A DNA stretch of 64,000 bases, from contig OX393555.1 of assembly GCA_947650365.1 (NCBI GenBank), positions 81,969,995 to 82,033,994 of the forward strand. Direction: 5' to 3'. The notes beneath the pieces are model-generated. The model had not been told where the DNA came from. It worked only from the letters and a program-made list of their open reading frames with translations, and ran no database searches. Shown one piece after another: positions 40,671 through 52,907 of the stretch. Source of the DNA: Chamaelirium japonicum (taxonomy: Eukaryota; Streptophyta; Magnoliopsida; Liliales; Melanthiaceae). Made by a program: the position numbers and the translations under genes. How positions within the stretch are numbered: position 1 is the first letter of the stretch; the number at the start of each line of letters is the position of its first letter.

Positions 40671-42825
40671 AGAAGAAGGAAGAAGAGAGAAGAGAATGGA
40701 GAGATAAACGAAGAGAGAAGTCCTGTTCATGTCCATTTACCATGGGTATAGGTATGAATTAAGAAGGAACCTAAATTCCAAAACTCTATTTCCCAATAAT
40801 ACAATTAAATCTCTCCGTTCTCTTCTTGATCTCTTATATGGATTAGGGTTTCCTATAGATTTCTTAGGCCCTAAGTAAGTTAACCTTATAAATAATATAC
40901 GACCCCCTTGGGGTGGGGAATGTTTGACGGCTCTCTCTTTCTCCTATCGCACAAGACATTATTAGCACAAATATGATGAGCCCAACCGACCAGTCGTAAG
41001 AAAACGGAGAGGGAAACAAAGATAGAAGTGGAGTTTTAGAATTTAGATTTCTTCTAAACTTCACACCTATACCCGTGGCCAATGGAGTGGAGCAGGACTT
41101 CTTCTCTCTTCTTTCTTTGTTTATTTCTCCGTTCTCTTCTATCTTCTCCCATAGATTAGGTTTTCACATAGATTGCTTAGGCCCTATGTAAGCTTACCTT
41201 ATAAATAATATGCGACCCCTTTAGGGTGGGGTATGTTTGACGATATTCTCTTTCTCCCATCTCACAACACATTATCAGTACAAAAATATCGAGCCCATCT
41301 GACCAGTCATATGAAAACGGAGAGAGAAACGAAGACAGAAGTAAAGTTTTAGAATTTAGATTCCTTCTTACTTCACACCTATATCCGTTGCCAATGGATT
41401 GGAGTAGGACTTCTTCTATTTTCTCTCTTTATTTATCTCTCTTTTCTCTTCTCTCTTCTTCTCTCTCTTCTGTGGAGTTTTGGAATTCAGATTCCTTCTT
41501 ACTTCACACCTATACCCTTGACCAATGGACTGGAGTAGGACTTATTCTCCCTTCTATCTTCGTTTATATCTCCATTCTCTTCTATCTTCTTCTCTCTTCT
41601 CTATTTTTGTTTCTCTCTTCGTTTTCTTACGACTAGTCGGCTGGGCTCGATATGTTCATGCTGATAACGTATTATGAGATGGGGAAAAGTGCGAGCCGTC
41701 AAACATGCCCCACCTTAAAGGGGTCGTATATTATTTATAAGGTAAGCTTATTTAGGGCGTAAGCAATCTATGGGAAACCCTAATCTATGAAAGAAGAGAG
41801 AAGAGAACGGGGAGATTTAATTATATTATTGAGAAGTGGAGTTTTGGAATTTAGATTCCTTCTTACTTCATACCTATACCCGTGACGAATAGATTGGAGC
41901 AGGATTTCTTCTCTATTCTCTCTTTATTTATCTTTCCGTTCTCTTCTTTCTTCTTTTCTCTTCTCACAACACATTATCAGTATGAACATGTCGAGCCCAA
42001 TCGATCGGTCGCAAGAAAATAGAGAGAGAAACAAAGACTGAAGAGAGAAAAGAAGAGAGAAGAGAATGGAGAGATAAATGAAGAGAGAAGAAGCCCTGCT
42101 CCAGTCCATTGGCCATGGGTATAGGTATGAATTAAGAAGGAATCTAAATTCTAAAACTTTACTTCTCAATATTTATACGATCCCTTTATGGTGGGGCACG
42201 TTTAACGGGTCTCTCTTTGTCCTATCTCACAACAAATTATCAATATGAACATGTTGAGCCCAGCCGACCAGTCGTAAAAAAATAGAGAGAGAAACAAAGA
42301 CAGAAGTGGAGTTTTGGACTAGAGTAGAACTTTTTCTCTTTTCGTTTCTTCTCTCTCTTCTATGGAGTTTTGGACTAGAGTAGAACTTTTTCACCCTTCT
42401 ATCTTCGTTTATCTCTTTGTTCTCTTCTCTATTCTGTCTTTGTTTCTCTCTCCATTTTCTTGTGACTTGTCGGTTGGGATCAACATGTTCATGCTGATAA
42501 CATGCATGTTGTGAGATGGATGAAAGAGAACCGTCAAATATGCCCCCCCTAAAGGGGTCGTATAAATATTGAGAAGTGGAGTTTTGGAATTTAGATTCCT
42601 TCTTACTTCACAGCTATACCCATGACCAATGGCCTGGAGCAGGACTTCTTCTCTCATCTCTGTTTGTTTATCTCTTCGTTCTCTTTTCTCTTTTCTCTTT
42701 TCTCTCTTCTGTCTTTATTTCTTTCTCTGTTTCTTGTGACTGGTCGACTGGGCTTGACATGTTCATACTGATAACGTGTTATGAGAAGAGAGAAGAGAGA
42801 AGAGAAGGGAGAGATAAATAAATTA
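40463..42825. repeat. Duplicated segment, copy A
   Basis: It shares its series of modules with 43,836-46,590. Matching landmarks are the inverted tail with CAATGCACTG (40,470/43,840), tail 40,725/44,120, LTRs 40,835/44,235 and 41,150/44,545, PBSs 40,967/44,355 and 41,270/44,667, a type A junction with CCCTTTATGGTGGGG (42,170/45,850), and a deleted tail (42,368/46,120). Confidence 0.8.
42305..42400 (-). repeat. Twice-repeated tail with an internal deletion
   Basis: GTGGAGTTTTGGACTAGAGTAG occurs at about 42,308 and a closely matching form at 42,364. In both, the tail jumps from TTTTGG to ACTAGAG, skipping about 55 bp, probably through the shared TGGA. A related but separately deleted tail is at 46,120. 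Confidence 0.7.
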
Positions 42826-43835
42826 TTTAACGGCTGGGCTCGATATGTTCATACTGATAACGTATTGTAAGATGGGATAAAGAGAGAGCCGTCATATATG
42901 CCCCATCCTTTATATTATTTATATGGTTAGGTTACTTAGGGCTTAAGCAATCTATGAGAAACCCTATTCCAAAAGAAAGATCCGACGGTGGATAATGAAC
43001 TAGAGTAGGTCTTCTTATCTTTTCTCTCTTCATTTATCTCTCTGTTCTCTTTTCTCTTCTTTTTAATCTTCTGTGTAGTTTTGGAATTTACATTCCTTAC
43101 TACTTCACACCTTTACCTATGGTCAATGGACTGGATCAGGACTTCTTCTCTCTTCTTTCTTCTTTTATTTCCTTTTCTTCTCTCTCTTCTGTCTTCGTTT
43201 TTCTCTCTCTCTTTTATCTTCGTTTTTCTCTTTGTTTTCTTGTGACTGGTCGGCTGGGCTCGACATGTTCATGCTGATAATGTGTTTTGAGAAGAGAGAA
43301 GAAGAGAGAAGAGAATAGAAAGATAAACAAAGAGAGAAAAAGTCCTGCACTAATCTATTCGCCATGGGAATAGGTATGAACTAAGAAGGAATCTAAATTC
43401 CAAAACTCCACTTCTCAATAATATAATTATAATCTCTCCGTTCTCTTCTCTCTTTTCCTATGGATTAGGGTTTACCATAGATTGCTTAGGCCCTAAGTAA
43501 GCTTACACCATAAATAATATACAACCCCTTTTGGATGGGGCATGTTTGACGGCTCTCTCTTTCTCCCATCTTATAACACGTTGTCGGATTTTTTCTGACT
43601 TCACACTTATACCCGTGACCAATGGAATAGAGCTGGACTTCTTCTCTCTTCTTTCTTTGTTTATCTCTCTGATCTCTTCTCTCTTCTTCTATCTCTTCTG
43701 TCTTCGTTTATCTCTCCGTTTTCTTGTGACTGGTCGGTTGAGCTCGAAATGGTCGTACTGATAACGTGTGATGAGATAAGTCAAAAAGAGAGCCGTCAAA
43801 TGTGCCCAACCTTAAAGGGATCGTATAAATATTAA

Positions 43836-46590
43836 GAAGTGGAGTTTTGGATTTTAGATTCCTTTTTACATCACACCTATACCCGTGGCCAATGCACTGG
43901 AGTAGGTCTTCTTCTCTCTTCTCTCTTCTTATATCATTTATCTCTCCGTTCTCTCCGTTCTTTTCTCTCTTCTGGCTTTGATTCTCTCTCTATTTTTTTG
44001 TAACTGGTCGGTTGGGGTTGACATGTTCATGCTGATAATATGTTGTGAGAAGAGAGAAGAGAATAGAGAGATAAATGAAGAGAGAAGATAACAGAGAGAT
44101 AAACGAAGAGAGAAGAAGTCCTGCTCATTTCCATTTACCACGGGTATAGGTACAAAGTAAGAAGGAACCTAAATTCCAAAACTCTATTTCTTAACAATAT
44201 AATTAAATCTCTTTGTTTTCTTTTTTATCTCTCATATGGATTAGGGTTTTCTATAGATTGCTTAGGCATTAAGTAATCTTACCTTTTAAATAATATACAA
44301 CCCTCTTAGGGTTGGGAATGTTTGATGACTCTCTCTTTATCCCATCACATAACACATTATCAGCACGAACATGTCAAGCCCAGCCGACCAGTCGTAAAAA
44401 AACAAAGAGAAAAATAAAGACAGAAGTGGAGTTTTGGAATATAGATTCCTACTAACTTTACACCTATAACTATAGCCAATGGACTGGAGTAGGACTTCTT
44501 CTCTCTTTTATCTTCATTTATTTCTCCGTTCTCTTCTATCTTCTCTTATGGATTTGGGTTTCTTATAGATTGCTTAGGCCCTAAGTAAGCTTACCCTATA
44601 AATAATATACGACCCCTTTAGGGTAGGGCACATTTGATGACTTTCTCTTTATCCCATCTCACAACACATTATCAGCACGAACATGTCGAGCCCATTCGAC
44701 CAGTCGTAAGAAAATAGAGATAGAAACGAAGACAGAAGTAAAGTTTTGGAATTTAGATTCCTTCTTACTTCATACCTATACTCGTGGCCAATGGACTGGA
44801 GTAGGACTTCTTCTCTTTTCTCTCTTTATTTACCTCTCTATTCTCTTCTCTCTACTTCTCTCTCATCTATGGAGTTTTGGAATTTAGATTTATTCTTACT
44901 TCACACCTATACTTGTGGCCAATGGACTGGAGCAGGACTTCTTCTCTCTTCTCTCTTCTCTCTTTGTTTATCTCTTCGTTCTTTTCTCTTTTCATCTCTC
45001 TCTTTTGTCTTTATTTCTCTCTCTGTTTTCTTGTAATTGATCGGTTAGGCTCGACATATTCGTGCTGATAACGTATTGTGAGATAGAAGAAAGTGAGCAC
45101 CATCAAACGTGCTCCACCCTAAAGGGGTTGTATATTATTTATAGGGTATGCTTACTTAGGGTCTAAGCAATCTATGGAAAACCCTAATCCATGGGAAAAG
45201 AGAGAAGAGAATCATGAGATTTAATTATATTATTGAGAAGTGGAGTTTTAGAATTTAGATTCCTTATTACTTCATTCCTATACCCATGGCCAATGGACTG
45301 GAGTAGGTCTTCTTCTCTCTTCTATCTTCGTTTATATCTCCGTTCTCTTCTTTCTCCTCTGTCTTTGTTTCTCTCTCTGTTTTCTTGCGACTGGTCGGTT
45401 GGGCTCGACATGTTCGTACTGATAACGTGTTATGAGATAGGAGAAAGAGAGAGCCGTCAAATGTGACCCACCTTAAAAGGATCGTATATTATTTATAGGG
45501 TAAGCTTACTTAGGGCCTAAGCAATCAATGGGAAACCCTAATCCATGGGAGAAGAGAGAAGAGAATGTGGAGATTTAATTATATTATTAAGAAGTAGAGT
45601 TTTTGACTTCTTCTCTATTCTCTCTTCTTCTCTTTTCTCACAACACGTTATCAGCATGAACATGTCGAGCCCAGCCGACCAGTCGTAAAAAAACGAAGAG
45701 AGAAACAAAGACAGAAGAGAGAGAAGAATAGAGAAAAGAACAGAGAGATAAATAAAGAGAGAAGAGAGAAGAAGCCCTACTCCAGTCCATTGGCAACGAG
45801 TATAGATGCGAAGTAAGTAGGAATCTAAATTCTAAAACTCCACTTCTCAATATTTATACGACCCCTTTATGGTGGGGCATGTTTGACGGGTCTCTCTTTG
45901 TCCTATCTCACAACACGTTATCAGCACGAATATATCAAGCCCAACCGACCTGTCCCAAGAAAATGGAGAGAGAAACAAAGACAGACGTGGAGTTTTTGAA
46001 TTTAGATTTCTTCTTACTTCACACCTATACCCGTGGCCAATAGATTGGAGCAGGACTTCTTCTCTCTTCTCTCTTTATTTATCTCTATGTTCTATTCTCT
46101 TTTATTTTCTCTCTTCTATAGAGTTTTCGACTGGAGTAGGACTTCTTCTCCTTTCTATCTTCATTTATCTCTCCGTTCTTTTCTCTCTTTTGTCTTTATT
46201 TCTCTCTTCGTTTTCTTATGACTTGTCGGCTGGGATCGATATGTTCGTGTTGATAACGTGTTGTGAGATGGGAGAGAGAGAGAGCCGTCAAATATGCCCC
46301 ACCCTAAAACGATCGTATAAATATTGCAAAGTGGAGTTTTAGAATTTAGATTCCTTCTTACTTCACAGCTATACCCATAGACAATGGACTGGAGTATGAC
46401 TTCTTCTCTCTTCTCTCTTCGTTTATCTCTTTATTCTCTTTTCTCTTCTTCTCTCTCTTCTCTCTTCGTTTCTTTCTCTGTTTCATTATGACTGGTCTGC
46501 TGGGCTCAAAATGTTCGTGTTGATATCGTGTTATGAGAAGAGAGAAGAGAATGGAGAGATAAATAAAGAGAGAAGAGAGAAGAAGTCCTA
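43836..46590. repeat. Duplicated segment, copy B
   Basis: Counterpart of 40,463-42,825, starting about 3.37 kb downstream. It holds one additional minus-strand tail-leader-LTR module at about 45,235-45,600, so the offset grows to about 3.68 kb in its second half. That difference is what unequal exchange between modules would leave. Confidence 0.8.
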
Positions 46591-47804
46591 CTCTATATTA
46601 TTTAACTAATATATGATTGTGAAAAAAACAAAGAGAGAAACAAAGACAGAAGACAGAGAAGAAGAGAGAATAGAACGGAGAGATAAACGAAGAGATAAAT
46701 GAAGAGAGAAGAAGTTCTGCTTTAGTCCATTGGCCACGGGTATAGGTGTAAAGTATGAAGGAATCTAAATTCTAAATCTCTACTTCTCAATATTTATACG
46801 ACATGTTTAGGGTGAGGCATATTCGATGGCTCTCTCATTCTCCCATCTCACAATACTTACCATATAAATAATGTACGACCCCTTTAGAATGGGGCACATT
46901 AGACTGCTCTCTCTTTCTCCCATCTCACAACATATTATCAGCACGAATATATCGAGCCCAACTGACCAGTCATAAGAAACAGAAAGAGAAATAAAGAAAG
47001 ATAAGAGAGAAGAAGAGAGAGAAGAGAATAGAGAGATAAACGAAGAGAGAAGATAGATAAAGTCCTGCTCTAGTCCATTAACCACGGGTATAGGTGTGAA
47101 GTAAGAAGGAATCTAAATTCCAAAACTCCACTTCTGTCTTTGTTTCTCTTTTCGTTTTCTTGTGACTGGTCGGCTGGGCTCAATAGGTTCATACTAATAA
47201 CGTGTTATAAAATTGGAGAAAGAGAGAGCCGTCAAACGAGCCCCACCCTAAAGGGGTCGTATAAATATTAAAAAGTAGAATTTTGGAATTTAGATTCCTT
47301 TATACTTCACACCTATACCCGTGGTCAATGGACTGGAGTGGGACTTCTTCTCTCTTCGTTTATCTCACCATTCTCTACTATCTTCTTCTGTTTTCTCTCT
47401 TCGTTTATCTCTCCGTTCTGTTCTCTTTTCTTTTATCTCTTTTATATTCGTTTCTTTCTCCATTTTCTTGTGACTGGTCGGTTGGACTCGATATGTTCAT
47501 GTTGATAACATATTTTAAGATAGAAGAAAGAGAGAGCCATCAAACGTGCCCCACCCTAAAGGGGTCGTATATTATTTATAGGGTAAGCTAACTTAGGGCC
47601 TAAACAAATATGGGAAAAAGAAACAAAGACAGAAGAGAGAAGCAAATGTAGAGAGAAACGAAGATATAAGAGAGAGAATAATAGAAAGGAGAACAAAGAG
47701 ATAAACGAAGAGAGAAGAGAGAAGAAGTCTTGCTTTACTCTATTCATCACGGATATAGGTGTGAAGTAAGAAGGAATCTAAATTCCAAAACTCCACTTCT
47801 CAAT

Positions 47805-48414
47805 AGTATCATCTCAACGTTATTATGATTATCATAGTAATGTTACTATAATTATTTATTTAACTATTAAATAATTTAATAATTAGATAATTTAATAATT
47901 ATGTTTTTAGTAAAATAATTAATTAATTTAATTAATTAATTATCCAGTTATTTAATTATTTTTTTAATATTAACAAAGTAAAGTAAACTAATTAAATAAA
48001 TATTGAGAGAGAAGAGATAAGAAGTCCTGCCTAGTCCATTCACCACGGGTATAGGTATGAAGTAAGTAGGAATCTAAATTTCAAAACTCCACAGGAAAGA
48101 GAAAAGAAGAGAGAAGAGAATAAAGAGATAAATAAAGAAAGAAGAAGTCATGCTCCAGTTCATTGGCCACGGGTATAAGTGTGAAGTAAGAAGGAATCTA
48201 AATTTCAAAAACTCCACTTTGTAATAATTTATTTTATTTAGATAATTGAATAACTATTTATACTATAATAATTATATTTAATTAATTATTTTACTAAAAA
48301 TTTAATTATTAAATTATTTAAAATATTTAATAAATAAATAAAAGTTTAATTTAATTTAAAAAATTGTTTTAATATTACTATGATAATCATAATAACGTCG
48401 AGATGATACTATTG
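47805..48414. repeat. AT-rich foldback block with two nested tails
   Basis: Complete version of the block cut at the window start. Left end AGTATCATCTCAACGTTATT at 47,805, right end ATAATCATAATAACGTCGAGATGATACTATTG to 48,414. Two plus tails lie inside (about 48,020-48,090 and 48,150-48,225). Outside it sits between a plus tail (left) and a minus tail (right), so the inverted symmetry extends beyond the element. Confidence 0.75.
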
Positions 48415-50340
48415 TGAAGTGGAGTTTTTGAATTTAGATTCCTTCTTACTTCACACCTATACCCATGGCTAATGGACTGGAGCAGGACTTCTTCTCTCTT
48501 CTCTCTTCATTTATCTTTACGTTCTCTTCTCTCTTCTTCTCTCTTTTCTGTTTTTGTTTCCTCTCTGTTTTTTTTTCTCTTATTTTGTCTCTTCTTTGGA
48601 GTTTTGGAATTTAGATTCCCTACTACTTCATACCTATACCCGTAGCCAATTGACTAGAGTAGGACTTCTTCTCCCTTCTCTCTTTATTTATCTCTCCGTT
48701 CTCTTTTCTTTTCTTCTCTCTTTTCTGTAGAATTTTAGAATTTATATTCTATCTTACTTCACACCTATACCCATGGCGAATAGACTGGAGCAGGACTTCT
48801 TTTCTCTTCTCTTTCAATGTTTATTTCATTAGTTTATTTTATATTATTAATACTAAAAAAATAATTAAATAACTAGTTAATTAAATTTTTAAATAAATTT
48901 AAATTATTTAAATATTTCTTATATTATTTATTAAATTAAATTATTAATAACATGTTTAATAAATTTCATTTAATTTAAGCTCATCATATTTATGTCTCCG
49001 TTCTCTTCTCTCTCTCTTCCACCTCACAATACGTTATCAGCACGAACATGTCGAGCCCAGCTGACCAGTCGCAAGAAAACGGAGAGAGAAACGAAGACAG
49101 AAGTGAACTTTTGGAATTTAGATTCCTTCTTACTTCACACCTATACCCGTGGTCAATGGAATAGAATAAGAGTTCTTCTCTCTTCTATCTTCGCTTACCT
49201 CTCCGTTCTCTTCGTTTTTCTTCTCTCTCTTCTGTCTTCATTTCTTTTTCCGTTCTCTCTTCTTTCTTCTTCTCTCTATTCTGTGGAGTTTTGGAATTTA
49301 GATTCCTTCTTACTTCATACCTATATCCGTATGAAGTATAGGTGTAAAGTAAGAAGGAATCTAAATTCCAAAACTCTACTTCTGTCTTCATTTCTTTCTC
49401 TGTTTTCTTATGACTAATCGGTTGGGCTCGATTTATTCATACTGATAACGTGTTGTGAGATGTGAGAAAGAGAGAGTCGTCAAACGTGTGCTACCATAAA
49501 AGGGTCATATAAATACTGAGAAGTAGAGTTTTGGAATTTAGATTCCTTCTTACTTATTTCTTCTCTTTTCTTCTCTCTTCTTATAATACATTATTAGCAC
49601 GAACATATCGAGCCCAGCTGACCAGTCACAAGAAAATAGAGAGAGAAATGAAGATAGAAGAGAGATAATAAGAGAGAATAGAACAGAGAGATAAACAAAG
49701 ATAGAAGAGAGAAGAAGTCCTGTTCGAGTCCATTCGCCACAGATTTAGGTATGAAATAAAAAAGAATATAAATTCTAAAACTTTACTTCTGTCTTTGTTT
49801 CTCTTCCCATTTTCTTTTGATTGGTCGACTCGGCTCAACATGTTTGTACTGATAACGTATTGTGAGATGGGAGAAAGAGAGAGCCATCAAACATGCCCCA
49901 CTCTACAGGGGTCATATATTATTTAAAGGGTAGGTCTAAGCAATCTATGAGAAACCCTAATCCATTAGAGAGATCTGACGATGGACAGCCATCCTTCTTA
50001 CTTCACACTTATACCCGTGGCGAATGGACTGGAGCAGGACTTCTTCTCTCTTCTATCTTTGTTTATCTCTCTATTCTTTTATTCTTCTTCTCTCTTTTCT
50101 GTCTTCGTTTATCTCTCTGTTCTCTTCTCTCTTCTTCTCTTTCTTTTGTCTTTGTTTCTCTCTTTGTTTTCTTATGACTGGTCGGTTGGGATCGACATGT
50201 TCGTGCTAATAACGTGTTGTGATGTGGGAGAAAGCGAGAAGAGAACAGAGAGATAAACATACAGAGAATTGTTAAATATTAAATTATCTTACAACACGTC
50301 ATCAGTACGAACATGTCAAGAAAGAAGAGAGAAGAGAGAA
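48415..50340. repeat. Mixed cluster, counterpart of 622-2,530
   Basis: Minus tails 48,416-48,490, 48,598-48,665, 48,725-48,800, 49,105-49,165, 49,285-49,330, 49,520-49,555 and 49,990-50,040. AT linker 48,815-48,985. Plus PBS 49,032, 49,589 and 50,297; minus PBS/LTR 49,451, 49,859 and 50,215. Plus tails 49,330-49,378 and 49,715-49,785. In 49,859-49,990 the minus LTR lacks most of its U3 palindrome (AAAGGGTAGGTCTAAGC). Confidence 0.8.
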
Positions 50341-50487
50341 GAGGGAAGAGAGAAGAAGTCCTGCAATCAATTAATCAGAATTTAAATCTCTTTTATAAAT
50401 AATATTCATACCTAATCTATATTTATATCTTTTATACATGCAATCAATTAAATATAGGTCTTTTTTCATCTACTTGTCTTCATTCAC
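50341..50487. other. Insert unlike the repeat modules (second copy)
   Basis: Counterpart of 2,530-2,677 (TGCAATCAATTAATCAGAAT, CATACCTAATCTATATTTAT). No resemblance to LTR, leader or tail; origin not recognised. Confidence 0.6.
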
Positions 50488-50628
50488 CTCAACGTTATAA
50501 TTAGTTAAATAATCATATATCATAATAATACTACTATATTCTTTTAATTAAGTTAATCGTTAAATTAAAACAAAGAGAGAAGAGAATTTAATATGATAAT
50601 CATAATAACGTTGAGATGATACTTTTGA
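50488..50628. mobile_element. Short foldback/MITE-like element (141 bp)
   Basis: CTCAACGTTATAATTAG to ATAATAACGTTGAGATGATAC, the same length as its counterpart 2,678-2,818. Confidence 0.6.
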
Positions 50629-50907
50629 GAAGTGGAGTTTTGGAATTTAGATTCCTTCTTACTTCACACCTATACCCGTGGCCAATGGACTGGAGCAAAA
50701 GTTCTTCTCTCTTCGTTCTCTTCTCTCTTCTTCTATCTCTTCTGTCTTCGTTTATCTCTCTGTTTTCTTGTGACTGGTCGGCTGGGCTCGACATGTTCAT
50801 GCTGAAATGCGTTGTGAGATAGAAGATTGCTTATTTATTTTATTTATAGGCTGGAGCAGGACTTCTCCTCTCTTCTCTCTTTATTTATAATTTAATTAAA
50901 AAAAAAT
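50629..50907 (-). repeat. Minus tail-leader-PBS module and linker
   Basis: Tail 50,630-50,695, CT leader, reversed PBS ending near 50,810, short AT linker, truncated tail (GGCTGGAGCAGGACTTC at 50,848). Confidence 0.75.
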
Positions 50908-51563
50908 AATCTCAACGTTATTATGATTATCATAGTAATGTTAATTAAATTTAAATAATTTAATTATTAAGTATTTAGTAAAATAAATAATTTATTTAAT
51001 ATTGAATAGATGATTAATTTAACTAATATAAGAAGAAATATTATAGAATCCTTATTTATTAAATTATTATAGTTTAATTTCTTTAAATTATAGTAATATT
51101 ACTATGATAATCATTATTTCTTTAATTAGTTATTTAAATCATCTCAACGTTATTATGATTATAAAAAAAAAAATTTAATTAAATTATTTTTTTATTTAAG
51201 TAAATAATCTATATAATATATTTCTTCACTAAATAAAATTTTAATTAAAGATAAATAATAATTAAAGAAATAATTAATAAAATTAATTAATAAATTAATT
51301 TTATAATTAAATTATTATTTCTTTATTTAATAATTTAAATAATTAAATAGTTACCTAATTGAATTATTTAATAATATAATAATAATAAATTTAATTAAAT
51401 AACTAGATAATTTAATAATTAGGTAAATTGATTATTTTACTAAAAACTTAATTATTTAAAATATTAAATTATTTTAAATATTTAATATTTAAATAAATAA
51501 TTAATTTAACTAATTTTTTTTTGTAATATTACTATGATAATCATAATAACGTAGAGATGACTA
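50908..51563. mobile_element. Long AT-rich foldback/MITE-like element
   Basis: Left end ATAATCTCAACGTTATTATGATTATC, right end ATAATCATAATAACGTAGAGATGAC. An additional left-type end (ATCATCTCAACGTTATTATG) at about 51,137 shows a rearranged or nested copy absent from 3,191-3,902. Confidence 0.65.
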
Positions 51564-52550
51564 GTCAGTCCTAATTATTTATAGGGTAAGCTTACTTAGG
51601 GCCTAAGCAATCTATGGGAAACCCTAATCAATGGGAGAGATCCGACGGTGGATTATGATCCGATAATTAGAGAGAGAAGAAGAGAGAAGAGAGAAGACGT
51701 CCTGCTCCAGTCCATTCACCATGGGTATAGGTGTGAAGTAAGAAGGATGACTATCCACCATCGGATCTCTCCCATGGATTAGGGTTTCCTATAGATTCCT
51801 TAGGTCCTAAGTAAGCTTACCCTATAAATAATATATTATCGTTTTAGAGTGGGGCATGTTTGACTGCCTCTCTTTCTCCTACATCATAACACGTTATCAG
51901 CATGAACTTGTTGAGGCCAGCCAACCAGTCACAAGAAAATAAATAGAGAAATGGAGACAAAAGAGTGAGAAGAAGAGATAAGAGAACTGAGAGGTAAATG
52001 AAGAGAGAAGAGAGAAGAAGTCCTGCTCCTGTTCATTAGCCACGGGTATAGGTATGAAGTAAGAAAGAATCTAAATTTCAAAACTCCTTAGAAGAGAGAG
52101 AAGAGAATAGAGAGATAAATGAAGAAAGGAGAGAGAAGAAGTCCTACTCCAATCTATTGGTCATAGATATAGGTGTGAAGTAAGAAGGAATGTAATTAGG
52201 GTATGACATGTTTGACGGATCTTTCTTTCTCCCATCTCACAATACGTTATCAGTACGAACATATCGAGCCCAGCTGACCAGTTACAAAAAAACGGAGAGA
52301 GAAACGAAGAGAGAAGAGAGAAGAAGCCCTACTCCAGTCCATTAGCCACGGGTATAGGTGTGAAGTAGTATAAAGTAAGAAGGAGTCTAAATTCCAAAAC
52401 TCAACTTATCAATAAATAATATAGGACCCCTTTAGGGTGGGGCACATTTGACAGCTCTCTCTTTTTTAAGCATGAACCTGAAATAATCAATGTTATTATA
52501 AATTTTCTTTAGGGTGGGGCACTATTATTTATCTCTACGTTCTCTCAATC
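51564..52550. repeat. Cluster, counterpart of 3,903-4,745
   Basis: Minus U3 fragment 51,570-51,655 (more complete than in copy 1), plus tail 51,700-51,745, plus LTR 51,748-51,890, PBS 51,892 and 52,245. Tails 52,020-52,085, 52,140-52,195 and 52,330-52,405. A broken join at 52,196 (AATTAGGGTATGACATG). Partial R stretches at 52,425 and 52,510. Confidence 0.8.
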
Positions 52551-52907
52551 CATTTAAATAATTAACTAATTATTTAATTATTTAAAAATAAAATAATATT
52601 TAAAGAAATAACTAATAAAATAAATTAATAAATTAAGTATCTAATTAAATTATTATTTATTTATTGAAAAATTTAAATAATTAAATATTTACCTAATTTA
52701 ATTATTTAATAATTAAATAATAATAATAAATTAATTAAATAATAAATTTAATTAAATAATTAGGTATTTAAATAATTATATAAATTAATTATTTTATTAA
52801 AAACTAATTATTAAATTATTTAATAATTAAAAAAATTTTAATTTAATTTAAAAAATTATAGTAACATTAATATGATAATTATAATAACGTTGAGATGATA
52901 CTATTGA
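52551..52907. mobile_element. AT-rich foldback element, right half
   Basis: Right terminus ATAATTATAATAACGTTGAGATGATACTATTGAG; left end missing, as in 4,750-5,114. Confidence 0.6.

Larger units (their letters stand above)
40671..47804. repeat. Seven-kilobase mixed cluster
   Basis: Plus PBS 40,967, 41,270, 41,972, 42,235, 44,355, 44,667, 45,646, 45,916 and 46,933. Minus PBS/LTR starts 41,670, 42,507, 42,777, 42,863, 43,283, 43,767, 44,041, 45,074, 45,429, 46,259, 46,529, 47,203 and 47,511. Plus type B LTRs near 40,790-40,966, 43,415-43,570 and 44,190-44,354. CT tracts joined to plus LTRs at 41,140 and 44,535. Minus type B LTRs near 41,670-41,835, 45,074-45,235 and 45,429-45,595. Plus type E at 46,790-46,933. 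A linker unlike the modules lies at 46,595-46,625. Confidence 0.8.
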
